NCBI GenBank assembly: GCA_022565805.1
Contig: JAIULZ010000034.1
Coordinates: 1-32,497 of the forward strand
Direction of reading: 5' to 3'
Length of the DNA stretch: 32,497 nt
Source of the DNA: Balneolales bacterium
Lineage (GTDB): Bacteria; Bacteroidota; Rhodothermia; Balneolales; Cyclonatronaceae
Shown: in pieces, positions 17,157-25,303 of the stretch
Numbering within the stretch: the stretch's first letter is position 1
How the letters are laid out: each line of letters opens with the position of its first letter
The notes under the pieces: generated by a model
Databases searched by the model: none
The model's input: the letters and a program-made list of their open reading frames with translations, nothing else
What the model was told of the DNA's origin: nothing
Position numbers and translations under genes: made by a program

Positions 17157-17441
17157 CTTAAAAAAAGGAAATGCTGATAAGAAACTGCACTCAGAAGCAA
17201 ACTTGAAAAATAAGCCTTCATTTGCTTGTATTTTTTGTGACCCTATGCGTCGGGTAACTAGTTTAAATACTCCCAAAGTTTCGCTTTCGCATTTCTTTAA
17301 ATCCGATTTTTAAGGCCTACCATATGTAATTATAATGCTAACAGAACAAATATTAAAATTCGGAAAGTAAATTGTTACGAATTTTTATGTTACTAAACTT
17401 TGCAAAAGCATGTTATTGCATCTCTGTAGCTTTACTTAAAT

Positions 17442-17479
17442 AAAAAAAAATATGCCGTTGTGCAACATTTGCGGCCATA
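17442..17479 (-). terminator. Candidate minus-strand terminator inside the gap
   Basis: On the minus strand TATGGCCG pairs with CGGCATA (one bulged C) around a 14-base loop and is followed directly by nine T. It would stop transcripts coming from the 17480-17774 side, where no gene is annotated. It therefore hints at a small RNA or at attenuation of a long glgA leader. Confidence 0.4.
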
Positions 17480-17774
17480 ATCCGAAAAAAGCTCCTAAAT
17501 ACTAATAGACCATTCTAATCCTCGCATATTTTATTCGTTTTCAATAAGCTTGTACCGATATGGGATAGCATTTCAATCTTTAGATTACTTCAATTCGGGG
17601 ATACAGGCAGGTTTCTTTACGTAAATACGAAAAATCGAAGTACTTTCAGTTACTTTTACGACCGGCATCGCAGTATCTGCCGTATAGAATATTCATATTC
17701 ATGTTTCTTAGCAAAAAGAGTTACTACATTACTGCATCTTAAAAAATCATGCTAATTAAAATTAAGCGGTCTTC

Positions 17775-18704
17775 ATGTCTATAATTAAAATCGACTCTAT
17801 TGTGAAACGTTTCGGTGATTTTCTCGCCGTAGATAATGTTTCATTCAATGTAAATGAGGGAAGTATCTTCGGTGTCCTTGGTCCCAACGGCGCCGGAAAG
17901 ACGACAACCATCCGAATGATAAATTACATTACAATACCCGATAGTGGTTCGGTTCTCATTAAAGAACAAAAAGCGGGTCCGCAGAGTCAGCAGCTTATCG
18001 GCTATTTACCTGAAGAAAGAGGATTGTACAAAAAAATGAAGGTTGGGGAGCAGCTTCTCTACCTGGCCCGGCTCAAGGGGATGACCGATAGAGACGCTCG
18101 CGCTTCTTTGCAATACTGGCTCGATCGTTTTGGAGCAATCGACTGGACAAAAAAGAACCTTGGCGACCTGTCGAAGGGTCAGCAGCAAAAAATTCAGTTT
18201 ATCTCTACAATTGCCCACGACCCGGAGATCTGCATTTTTGATGAACCTTTTAGCGGTTTAGATCCTATAAACAGCGAGCTTTTGCGCGAAGTAATTATTG
18301 AACTAAATAAAAAGGGAAAAACCATTTTATTTGCCACACACCGTATGGAACAGGTTGAACAAATGTGCGATGATATCTGCTTGTTTAGTCAAGGAAGCAT
18401 CATACTTACGGGTAGCCTGAGCGATATTAAACGCTCATTTGGTAATAATACTGTTCGAATCGGTTTCCGCGGAGACGACAGCTTTCTCGATGATCTTGAT
18501 CATGTTCGTATAAATAACCGTTCTGCCAACTACGCAGAAATACGGCTACTCGAAGGAATTAATGAGCAACAGGTGTTACGCAAAGCTGTAGACAAAGTGG
18601 AAATTACCCTTTTCGAATTTGTGCAACCCAGCCTTCAGGAAATTTTCATTAGTACTGTAAACGATTCTGTTACCCGTAAAGCTATCCAAAACAAGGTATC
18701 ATAA
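17775..18704 (+). CDS. ABC transporter ATP-binding protein (NatA-like)
   Basis: ATPase half of an ABC-2 type exporter. The 309-residue protein has Walker A GPNGAGKTTT at residues 36-45, a signature loop LSKGQQQK (a common variant of LSGGQ), Walker B ICIFDEPFSGLDP and the H-loop FATHRMEQVEQ. About 80 extra C-terminal residues after the ATPase core match the DUF4162-like tail of NatA-type proteins. The ATG of the permease follows its TAA with no base between, so the two are translated together. Exports of Na+, drugs or antibiotics are known for the family; substrate here is unknown. Stop-start spacing and shared strand mark a two-gene operon. Confidence 0.95.
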   Translation: MSIIKIDSIVKRFGDFLAVDNVSFNVNEGSIFGVLGPNGAGKTTTIRMINYITIPDSGSVLIKEQKAGPQSQQLIGYLPEERGLYKKMKVGEQLLYLARLKGMTDRDARASLQYWLDRFGAIDWTKKNLGDLSKGQQQKIQFISTIAHDPEICIFDEPFSGLDPINSELLREVIIELNKKGKTILFATHRMEQVEQMCDDICLFSQGSIILTGSLSDIKRSFGNNTVRIGFRGDDSFLDDLDHVRINNRSANYAEIRLLEGINEQQVLRKAVDKVEITLFEFVQPSLQEIFISTVNDSVTRKAIQNKVS

Positions 18705-20012
18705 ATGCATTTCAATAAGTTTGCCATCATTTTTAAACGCGAATACCTGAGCCGCGTAACGAGCAAAGCCTATATTATAACCACACTTTTGGCTCCGCTT
18801 ATTTTCCTGTCTTTTTTCCTTATACCCATAGCCGTAATTCTGCTTTCGCCCGATACGCAGCGGGTTGTTGTTGTGGCTGACGAAACCGGCACTATTGCCC
18901 CCCGAATGGCCGAAATGAATCCGGAATTGTTCCTAATTGCCGACGAAACCCAGTCTATAGACAGTATTCGCGAACGCGTTATGCAGGGTGAAATACAGGG
19001 TTATGTGGTAATTACTGAAGATATTATTACCGGTGATCGTAGTCCCGAGCTTATTTATGGCGGAACAGGCGGTATTGGTTTCATTACCGAGATACAAGGC
19101 GCGCTACGAACAAGCATCCGAAATGAAAAGCTGGACCGCGCCGAAGTGCCCGATGAAGTGCGCTCTATTATGACCGAGCGGGTTTCACTAACCACGCGAG
19201 TTCTTACAGAAACCGGAGATGAAGAGCAAGACGCCGGAATGCTCGTATTTCTTGGTATTGGTCTCGGCATGGTTATGTACACCTCTATGTTTATTTACGG
19301 CGGTATTGTAATGCGTGGCGTAATTGAAGAGAAAACCAGCCGTATTGTAGAAGTAATCGTCTCTTCTGTACGGCCATTTGAACTCTTAACTGGCAAAGTT
19401 ATGGGCGTAGGAGCGCTGGCCATAACTCAGTTTGTTTTTTGGGCGCTGGCTATCACCGGAATTTCCGCTTTAAGCGCACCTATTTTACTTTATTTCTTTG
19501 GATCGAATGCATCCGCTGCCGGTGGAGGTGCAGATACTCAGGAAGCTCTGAGAGCTGCCGAGGCAGAGCTTCCCTTCACCATGCCGGAAATTAGCCTCGG
19601 GCTTATGGTTGGCTTCATTGTGTTTTTCCTTCTTGGGTATCTCATGTACAGCGCACTATTTGCGGCAGTAGGCTCTGCACTGGAATCCGAAACCGAGAAC
19701 CAACAGCTTTCCATTATTGTATCGCTTCCTATTATCATCCCGATTTTCTTTCTAAGTCCCGTTTCGACCGATCCGGATTCTACCCTTGCAGTTACGCTCT
19801 CTCTTATTCCCCTGTTTAGTCCTATTATTATGCCGGTTCGAATGGCCATAATGAATGTTCCTTTCTGGGAAATCGGACTCGCCATTGTACTAATGATACT
19901 CACCTTTATCGGGTTGATGTGGCTCAGTAGCAGAATTTACCGCGTTGGTATTCTTATGTATGGTAAGAGCGCTTCCCTAAAAGAACTCATTAAATGGGCT
20001 CGTTATTCCTGA
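18705..20012 (+). CDS. ABC-2 type transporter permease (NatB-like)
   Basis: Membrane half of the exporter encoded with the ATPase just upstream. The 435-residue protein has one N-terminal span (about residues 22-45), a large external domain (about 46-180) and five or six C-terminal spans, the usual layout of ABC2_membrane_3 permeases. The family-typical segment GVIEEKTSRIVEVIVSSVRP, which contacts the ATPase, lies just before FELLTGKVMGVG. A Gly/Ala-rich external loop (SNASAAGGGADTQ) sits between late spans. No truncation is seen. A strong terminator follows about 60 bases after the stop codon. Substrate cannot be assigned. Confidence 0.93.
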   Translation: MHFNKFAIIFKREYLSRVTSKAYIITTLLAPLIFLSFFLIPIAVILLSPDTQRVVVVADETGTIAPRMAEMNPELFLIADETQSIDSIRERVMQGEIQGYVVITEDIITGDRSPELIYGGTGGIGFITEIQGALRTSIRNEKLDRAEVPDEVRSIMTERVSLTTRVLTETGDEEQDAGMLVFLGIGLGMVMYTSMFIYGGIVMRGVIEEKTSRIVEVIVSSVRPFELLTGKVMGVGALAITQFVFWALAITGISALSAPILLYFFGSNASAAGGGADTQEALRAAEAELPFTMPEISLGLMVGFIVFFLLGYLMYSALFAAVGSALESETENQQLSIIVSLPIIIPIFFLSPVSTDPDSTLAVTLSLIPLFSPIIMPVRMAIMNVPFWEIGLAIVLMILTFIGLMWLSSRIYRVGILMYGKSASLKELIKWARYS

Positions 20013-20073
20013 TATGCAGTTCCCAGAACGAAACTCTTTTGAGTATAACCCGGGTTATTTCACATAACTCACT

Positions 20074-20101
20074 AAAAAGCCGGCTGACCACCGGCTTTTT
20101 T
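20074..20101 (+). terminator. Rho-independent terminator after the ABC operon
   Basis: AAAAAGCCGG and CCGGCTTTTT form a perfect ten-base stem around a seven-base loop, and the T run extends to six. The A run on the other side could let it work on the minus strand too, though the facing gene ends 227 bases away. Confidence 0.92.
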
Positions 20102-20327
20102 CATTTTACTTCCTATCCTGCATTATTCAACAAAAAAATTTGGCTTAATCAAAGATTCAATGAAATGGTGGCAGAAACGTACCTGAGCACGTTGAGTAAA
20201 CCATTCACAGAAAACACAGTACAAAAGCAAATTACACTATCAAAGGAGGAACCAAGGGTTTAGGCTATACTTTTCAAAAATAATTGATTCATAGAATGTA
20301 TCGCCATGTTCTTCAGTTAGATGCACA

Positions 20328-22670
20328 TTAAAAGTATTTTTGTAATGCGGCGCGAACACGCGGATCCCGCTCACTGCCATCTACCGTTTCGAGAAGATTA
20401 TTTCGCATATTTTCGCTCAGAATCTCAAAATAACCAACGGCTTCGTAGCGCAAACGGGCATCTGCATCTGTAATTAGCAATGGCATAACTTCGGCTATTT
20501 CTTCGGCTTTACCATGTCTTGCCAGCATTCTTAAGGCCGTGCTGCGCATCGCATACGGGAAATTACTTCGCTCAAGTATATCAAGGCTAGTAAACACAGC
20601 AGTATCCATATCGTCTAGGCGGTATAGTTCTTCAAGAGCAGCAGCCCGAACCGCAGCCGGCCGCGAACCACTTACCAGAATAGAACGGGCGAGTTCGTTA
20701 AACTTTTCTTCGGAAGCAACCCGACGAAAGACGCTGATGGCCGAAACGGCAGCCGGAACATTTTCGGAATTTTGGGCAATCCTTCCAACTGCAGAAATAA
20801 CGGCCTCATTGCCTTTGTAATGCCATAAAGCATCTATAGCGGCCTGAAGCTCTTCTCCTCTGGCATTTCTAGACATTTCTATAAAGACCTGCTGTGTACC
20901 ACTTGCGCCTTCCACGATATCGCTTAAGGAGCGAATCATGGCCGTTCTCACCTCAGAAACGGTTTCCCGACGAATAAAATCCTGCATAGCCAGCTGAATA
21001 TCAGGATCATCGCGGAAGCGCGGCATCATTTTAGCAGCTTCTGCCCTGCGTACAGGGCTTGGATCTGACCTAAGCTGAAAAAGCCACATATCCAGATTTT
21101 TCATTTCAAAAAACCGCAGATCATCGAATACAGACGCGTCTATAACCACATTTTGCGGTGGTGTTTCATAACTGATGGAAAACTCTCCGCCGGTACGGTA
21201 CATGGAAATCATTTTTGTTTTATAATCTCCGCCTCTCTCAAATAAAAGTACGGGCACTTTTAGCGTATCTCGGGTAAGAGGACTTCTAGGCTCTAATACC
21301 AAACGTACCATACTTTTTTCCCTATCAATCTCTATTGCGGCATTCAGAATTCTTTCTGAACCAGGCTCATCCAAACCGTTTATATTCAGTTCCGGAAATT
21401 CAGGAAATGGCACTCCACTTCTGCCATACCAAAATCGCCGGTAATCGTCCCAGCTAAAAATTGCATTCTGCGAACGAATCAAATCCTGAAGAGAATTCTC
21501 GATTATAGATAAATAAGCGCTGTCTAACTTTGCGGCTACAGCATAAACGGCTGGCCAAAGTTGTGGCTCAAGGGAGCTATAGCCTGTAAATGCGTGATCA
21601 GGAGAATCATACATCGAGAAATTACTTATAGAGCCATTGCTAAATGCAAACCTGTAAAGGGCAGCCTGCATAAAAACCTGTGCCCTCATATCGTGTATGG
21701 TTGCCGCTCTCTGACGTACACCAAACCATTGATTAATGAGGCCACGGCGGAGAAGATGCCGGGAATCGGAAGAATTTAGCGGCACAATAACCATAGAAGC
21801 CACCGAAAGTCTGGGCTCCCACATGTGGTCCTGTAAATAGATAACCGATAGGCCGTCTCCCGGTAGCTCGAACCGAAGTTTGCGCTGTAGTTGTGCCACA
21901 TCGTTAATCATTTCCCGCAGCGCCTCGTTTCTTCTTTCCGAAGAAAGTGTACCTGGCTCACTGTAAATTCTTGCGGGTTTAATGCCAATCATGGTTTCGG
22001 AGTACTCCAGATTTCCGGCAAAGAACACCAGATCTGTAGAGGCAATTGGCTGCTCAGATTCGAAACGATAAACTACCCGGCCATCTTCATCAGCACTTTC
22101 CGATGTTTGGATTCCGTTAGATACAAGACGCTTACCCTCGGGTAGAGAAACAGAAAAGATCGTGGAAAACTCATTACGAGGATGCTCAAATACAGGAATC
22201 CAGTCTGCACGTCTTCCCGGTGCGGTACTGGTAAAATGGGTACCGGATGGAGTTACATTAAACACCCCTTTGCTTAGCGAAGCGTAGCTTATTTCCAGCT
22301 CAAAAGACTGCATTGCGGACGTAATATTATCCGGAACAGAAATTTCGAGTATTCCAACTTTATGGGTATGAGAAACTTCTTCACCGTTAACTCTCACCTT
22401 TTTAATATCGAGCGAGCCAGCATGAAGTTCGAGCTTACCAGCACCGGCAATGCGCGGCTGTACCTTATAAAGCACAGATCCATTAACAGATCTGTTTTCG
22501 GGAGAATAGCTCAAATTTGCTTCTAAACTTCTAAACTCATATACCAAACGCGGGTATGGATCAAAATCATCATCATTTACATTAGCAAAACCGGCAAATA
22601 GTCCACCAGAAATAAAAAAAACGGCGGACAGTAATAGAGAAAACTTTAAAATTGTACGAGCAGTAATCAT
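20328..22670 (-). CDS. Secreted M1-aminopeptidase-like protein without zinc site, with HEAT repeats
   Basis: The 780-residue protein has a signal peptide (about residues 1-29) and the fold markers of the M1 family: the beta-rich N-terminal domain with WIPVFEHPRNEFSTIFSVSLP and VSNG, then the catalytic-domain region ending INQWFG. The zinc motif HExxHQWFG is RGLINQWFG here (residues 309-317), so both His ligands (Arg309, Asn313) and the catalytic Glu (Gly310) are gone; the position of the third ligand, 19 residues on, is Val332. The C-terminal part, about 530-780, is a series of HEAT-like helical pairs (SPVRRAEAAKMMPRF, DADARLRYEAVGYFE). It is thus predicted to be a binding or scaffold protein of the periplasm or cell surface. 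Its ATG overlaps the stop of the preceding gene (ATGA). Confidence 0.82.
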   Translation of the reverse strand: MITARTILKFSLLLSAVFFISGGLFAGFANVNDDDFDPYPRLVYEFRSLEANLSYSPENRSVNGSVLYKVQPRIAGAGKLELHAGSLDIKKVRVNGEEVSHTHKVGILEISVPDNITSAMQSFELEISYASLSKGVFNVTPSGTHFTSTAPGRRADWIPVFEHPRNEFSTIFSVSLPEGKRLVSNGIQTSESADEDGRVVYRFESEQPIASTDLVFFAGNLEYSETMIGIKPARIYSEPGTLSSERRNEALREMINDVAQLQRKLRFELPGDGLSVIYLQDHMWEPRLSVASMVIVPLNSSDSRHLLRRGLINQWFGVRQRAATIHDMRAQVFMQAALYRFAFSNGSISNFSMYDSPDHAFTGYSSLEPQLWPAVYAVAAKLDSAYLSIIENSLQDLIRSQNAIFSWDDYRRFWYGRSGVPFPEFPELNINGLDEPGSERILNAAIEIDREKSMVRLVLEPRSPLTRDTLKVPVLLFERGGDYKTKMISMYRTGGEFSISYETPPQNVVIDASVFDDLRFFEMKNLDMWLFQLRSDPSPVRRAEAAKMMPRFRDDPDIQLAMQDFIRRETVSEVRTAMIRSLSDIVEGASGTQQVFIEMSRNARGEELQAAIDALWHYKGNEAVISAVGRIAQNSENVPAAVSAISVFRRVASEEKFNELARSILVSGSRPAAVRAAALEELYRLDDMDTAVFTSLDILERSNFPYAMRSTALRMLARHGKAEEIAEVMPLLITDADARLRYEAVGYFEILSENMRNNLLETVDGSERDPRVRAALQKYF

Positions 22671-23437
22671 GAATAAGTTTTAAAAATATGCAGTAATTTT
22701 TCCTTGTGTTCCGGCGCACACGAAAATCCGTTCCCGCCGTCTATTCTTGCGTTTCCCAGAAGATCAGTAAACGAACCACCTGCCTGTTCTATTACAGGCA
22801 AAAGGGCTGCCGCATCCCAAATACTTAAAACCGGGTCCATCATAATATCGGCGCGACCCGATGCCACCATAAGATGGCCGTATGCATCTCCGTAAGTACG
22901 GTGGGTTCCAACACGGGTAAGCAACTCTTCGAAACTTTTTTTGTATCCGTATTTGGAAAAATATTGCACGTCGGAGGTCATCATACTTAAATCTGCAAAA
23001 TCGCGCCCGGTTCTTACCTTAGCCCGGTTGCCGTTATAGTGTGCTCCGAGGCCGTCTGCAGCGTAAATTATTTCTCCGGTTGCCGGCGCATTAATTACAC
23101 CCGCCACTGCTTTACCGCCCATGGTAATTCCAATCAAATTGGTATATAAAGGAATACCATGAATAAAACCCACTGTGCCATCGATGGGATCCAAAATCCA
23201 TTTCACATCGGCATCATCGTTTATAGTACCAAATTCTTCTCCAATTATACCGTGTTCCGGGAAATGGGAAATAATAAAGTTTCTCATAGCCTCTTCAGCT
23301 TCGCGATCGGCACGGGTTACCGGCGAGTTATCTTCTTTTATAAATACTTCAGGATTTTTTTGAAAATATTGAAGGGTGATCTTTCCTGCTAAGGACGCGG
23401 CTTCCTTTGCAGCATCCAGAATTTCATGTAAGTTCAT
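22667..23437 (-). CDS. hisN: Inositol monophosphatase family protein, probably histidinol-phosphatase
   Basis: Mg2+-dependent phosphomonoesterase. The 256-residue protein has all three metal-binding signatures: GEEFG (residues 66-70), WILDPIDGTVGF (80-91, Asp83 and Asp86) and SIWDAAALLPVIEQAGG near 205-221. The IDGTVGFIHGIPLY stretch and the GDAYGHLMVASGRAD block resemble HisN-type histidinol-phosphate phosphatases more than CysQ or SuhB, but the substrate is not certain, and no other his gene is near. The stop codon overlaps the start of the M1-like gene by four bases (ATGA), so the two are co-translated although no shared function is obvious. Confidence 0.85.
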   Translation of the reverse strand: MNLHEILDAAKEAASLAGKITLQYFQKNPEVFIKEDNSPVTRADREAEEAMRNFIISHFPEHGIIGEEFGTINDDADVKWILDPIDGTVGFIHGIPLYTNLIGITMGGKAVAGVINAPATGEIIYAADGLGAHYNGNRAKVRTGRDFADLSMMTSDVQYFSKYGYKKSFEELLTRVGTHRTYGDAYGHLMVASGRADIMMDPVLSIWDAAALLPVIEQAGGSFTDLLGNARIDGGNGFSCAPEHKEKLLHIFKTYS

Positions 23438-23851
23438 GACGGATAATTCATTTATTTAAACACCTGATTGTGCAGTCTGGTAAATTGCTAATATAATGAT
23501 GCTTTTTGTTACGATCTAAAGCAGTTGGCTGTGTGCGCCCAATTAATCTAAACTTTGTGTTTCATCGTTTAAACAGTACCTGCAAAATCTATGCCTTACG
23601 CATTAAATTCGTACACTCTTCTTCAAATACATTACCAAGGAGGAAAAAGGCTATTTTGTTGAAATTGGGGCAAGTTGCTAATCGCAAATAGCTAACTTGG
23701 GCGCTATCTATTAGAAGACTTTGCAAAACTAGTCTTTTACTCGACTTCTGCCCTGTAGTAAAAATTGAACCCCGGTTTGAATTGATATATTCTGGTATTC
23801 TTATTACAGGAGCAGAACAAGTATTTTTTAAAATACAATTCAGCATGTTGC
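23438..23851. other. Gap between hisN and the signalling cassette
   Basis: This 414-base stretch holds no confidently coding sequence. It contains one doubtful minus-strand ORF (23589-23846, listed separately) and a small AT-only dyad GTATTTT/AAAATAC at about 23821-23836. I find no clear terminator for the signalling cassette. The hisN promoter should be here. Confidence 0.45.
23589..23846 (-). CDS. Doubtful small ORF after the last receiver gene
   Basis: An 85-codon ORF whose ATG lies five bases after the stop of the preceding receiver gene on the same strand, a spacing that would permit coupling. The product is basic with three Cys (MLNCILKNTCSAP; FEEECTNL), has no signal peptide, membrane span or motif that I recognise, and its composition is not clearly protein-like. 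It may be chance or a decayed gene end. I do not assign a function. Confidence 0.2.
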   Translation of the reverse strand: MLNCILKNTCSAPVIRIPEYINSNRGSIFTTGQKSSKRLVLQSLLIDSAQVSYLRLATCPNFNKIAFFLLGNVFEEECTNLMRKA

Positions 23852-24235
23852 TTAAGAATTCAAAATATCAATAACATCTTGTTTGGAAAGTGGTTTGGTA
23901 TAAAACTTTATAATTGCGGGGTAAGATTGGCTTTTGATTCTATCGCTCTCATCGGTAGATGAGGTAACAATATAAAACTGCAGATTATCAATGCTTTTGA
24001 GACTTATTTTTTGCAACTCATCTAAAAAACCCCAAGCATCTAATACCGGCATATTTATGTCTAAAAGCACAATAAGGTGCTCTAACGGGCTTTTAAGGTT
24101 TTTTAGATACGATAAGCCGACTTCTCCGTTTTCAAACTGATAGCAAATAGCAGATGCATCAACAATCTGTATCATTTTCTGTAAAATAATTCTGATTATA
24201 GGGTCGTCATCTATAATCAGTACTGTTTTGTTCAT
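23852..24235 (-). CDS. Single-domain response regulator (CheY-like)
   Basis: The 127-residue protein is a receiver domain alone. The acidic cluster IIDDDP (Asp9-11), the phospho-accepting Asp59 in LLDINMP, the switch residue region IVTSSTDESD and the conserved Lys114 in YTKPL are all present, so it should be phosphorylated. There is no output domain. Its ATG directly abuts the stop codon of the receiver-DHp gene upstream. It is the last clear gene of the signalling cassette. A role as shuttle or sink in a phosphorelay, or binding of a protein partner as CheY does, is inferred. Confidence 0.93.
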   Translation of the reverse strand: MNKTVLIIDDDPIIRIILQKMIQIVDASAICYQFENGEVGLSYLKNLKSPLEHLIVLLDINMPVLDAWGFLDELQKISLKSIDNLQFYIVTSSTDESDRIKSQSYPAIIKFYTKPLSKQDVIDILNS

Positions 24236-24871
24236 TTAATTTATGGTTTGTGCTTCATTAACTATTTTCTGCACCACTTCATCCATTTCGTTGGTGGAGT
24301 TTCTCAAATGTTTTAGCCAAAAAAGCATCTCTTGATGATCTTCTGGGTTTTCCTCAATCAAGTTCATAATTCCTAATATTCTTGCAAGCGGTGCGCGAAC
24401 AACGTGCGACTGAGTCCATGCAATGTTTTTAAGCTTCTCATTTTGTCTTTCAATTTGTCTTACATAGCTGCTCCGGCTTATGGCAAACTCAATACTCTTG
24501 TGTAACAAGGCGGGATTGACCTCATCTTTCACCAGAAAATCGTAGACGCCTAACTCTAAACTTTTTTTGGCAAGGGGCAGGTCTGCATAACCTGTTAAAA
24601 TGATTATTGGAATTAGGGAGCTTAATGAAATCATATTTTTTACTAAGGTAAGCCCGCTTACATCCGGCAAGTTCAAATCGAGTAATATCAGATTACTATT
24701 ATGGTTTTCTTCTTGTAAAAAGTAAGACACTGATTTATAGTCTGTGAATTGCCTGATTGAAATCGATTCAAATTTTTCGATCAGGTAATCTTCAATTAGC
24801 ACAAAATCTCCGGGATTATCTTCAATCACGATAATTGACAATCCCCCGCTGTAATCTTTTTTGCTTTCCAT
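24236..24871 (-). CDS. Receiver domain fused to a kinase-like DHp helix pair
   Basis: The 211-residue protein (ATG start) has a receiver domain at about 11-130, with IEDNPGD, phospho-acceptor Asp65 in LLDLNLPD and Lys115 in FLVKDE, then a helical segment 138-211. That segment contains AWTQSHVVRAPLARILG with His156, an H-box like that of HisKA kinases, but no ATP-binding domain follows. It may thus accept or pass phosphoryl groups rather than autophosphorylate. A longer reading from TTG at 24904 would add 11 residues and overlap the preceding gene by 31 bases; I prefer the ATG, two bases after that gene's TAA. The next receiver gene abuts it. Confidence 0.85.
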   Translation of the reverse strand: MESKKDYSGGLSIIVIEDNPGDFVLIEDYLIEKFESISIRQFTDYKSVSYFLQEENHNSNLILLDLNLPDVSGLTLVKNMISLSSLIPIIILTGYADLPLAKKSLELGVYDFLVKDEVNPALLHKSIEFAISRSSYVRQIERQNEKLKNIAWTQSHVVRAPLARILGIMNLIEENPEDHQEMLFWLKHLRNSTNEMDEVVQKIVNEAQTIN

Positions 24872-24873
24872 AT

Positions 24874-25299
24874 TTAATCTGCTAATGTTGACAACTGTAG
24901 CCAAAAATTCTCGATCTTTAAAATTGCATCCAAAAATTCATCCATATCGAGAGGCTTTTTGACATAGCTGTTACAATGGTTTTCATAAGCTTTGTCTATA
25001 TCCTTTTGGTTAGACGAGGTTGTTAGCATAATTACCGGAATCTTTTTAAGAACATCATCCTGTTTAATTTTGCCCAACACCTCATGCCCGCTAAATATTG
25101 GAATATTAATATCTAACAGAATTAAATCTGGTTTTTTAGATTCTTCAAATTTTCCTTTTCTGAATAAATAGTCTAACGCTTCCTGCCCGTTTCGAACTAC
25201 GCTTATTTTAGTTTTTACTTTACTTTCTTCGAATGCATCAAGGGTAAGGATAATATCTCCCTCATTATCTTCCACTAATAAAATATGTGCTGTCTTCAT
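24874..25299 (-). CDS. Single-domain response regulator (Rcp1-like)
   Basis: The 141-residue protein is a lone receiver of the Rcp1 type often paired with phytochrome and multi-PAS kinases. It shows LLVEDNEGD (Glu10, Asp11, Asp15 region), phospho-acceptor Asp63 in LLDINIP, MLTTSSNQKD and the conserved lysine in YVKKPLDMDEF. The insert after LFRKGKFEES is typical of this subfamily. I start it at the ATG at 25299, four bases after the upstream kinase stop; a longer frame reaching 25386 would overlap the kinase and lacks homology-like sequence. No output domain is attached. Confidence 0.93.
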   Translation of the reverse strand: MKTAHILLVEDNEGDIILTLDAFEESKVKTKISVVRNGQEALDYLFRKGKFEESKKPDLILLDINIPIFSGHEVLGKIKQDDVLKKIPVIMLTTSSNQKDIDKAYENHCNSYVKKPLDMDEFLDAILKIENFWLQLSTLAD

Positions 25300-25303
25300 A
25301 TAA

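Larger units (their letters stand above)
16808..17774. other. 967-base gap without recognisable gene
   Basis: AT-rich DNA between the divergent glgA and ABC transporter genes, full of stop codons in all frames. I find no ORF of more than about 60 codons with plausible coding character and no tRNA, RNase P, tmRNA or other RNA I recognise. It contains three inverted repeats listed separately (16925-16941, 17106-17156, 17442-17479). It must hold two promoters but is far longer than needed for that; an unannotated small RNA is possible. Confidence 0.5.

Noticed and set aside
17149-17165. TGGCAC resembling the -24 box of a sigma-54 promoter
   Set aside because: The required GC element at the -12 position (TTGC) is missing on both strands at the right distance; the hexamer belongs to an inverted repeat.
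19994-20263. Plus-strand ORF of 89 codons after the ABC permease
   Set aside because: It begins inside the permease gene and runs through the strong terminator at 20074-20101, and it shows no protein-like features.
23637-23643. AAGGAGG, a perfect Shine-Dalgarno sequence on the plus strand
   Set aside because: Only a TTG-initiated frame of about a dozen codons follows; most likely chance. A similar AAAGGAGG at 20242-20249 also has no start codon at a usable distance.
24872-24904. TTG start giving the receiver-DHp protein 11 more residues
   Set aside because: It would overlap the preceding gene by 31 bases; the ATG at 24871 follows that gene's stop by two bases, in line with the compact spacing of the cassette.
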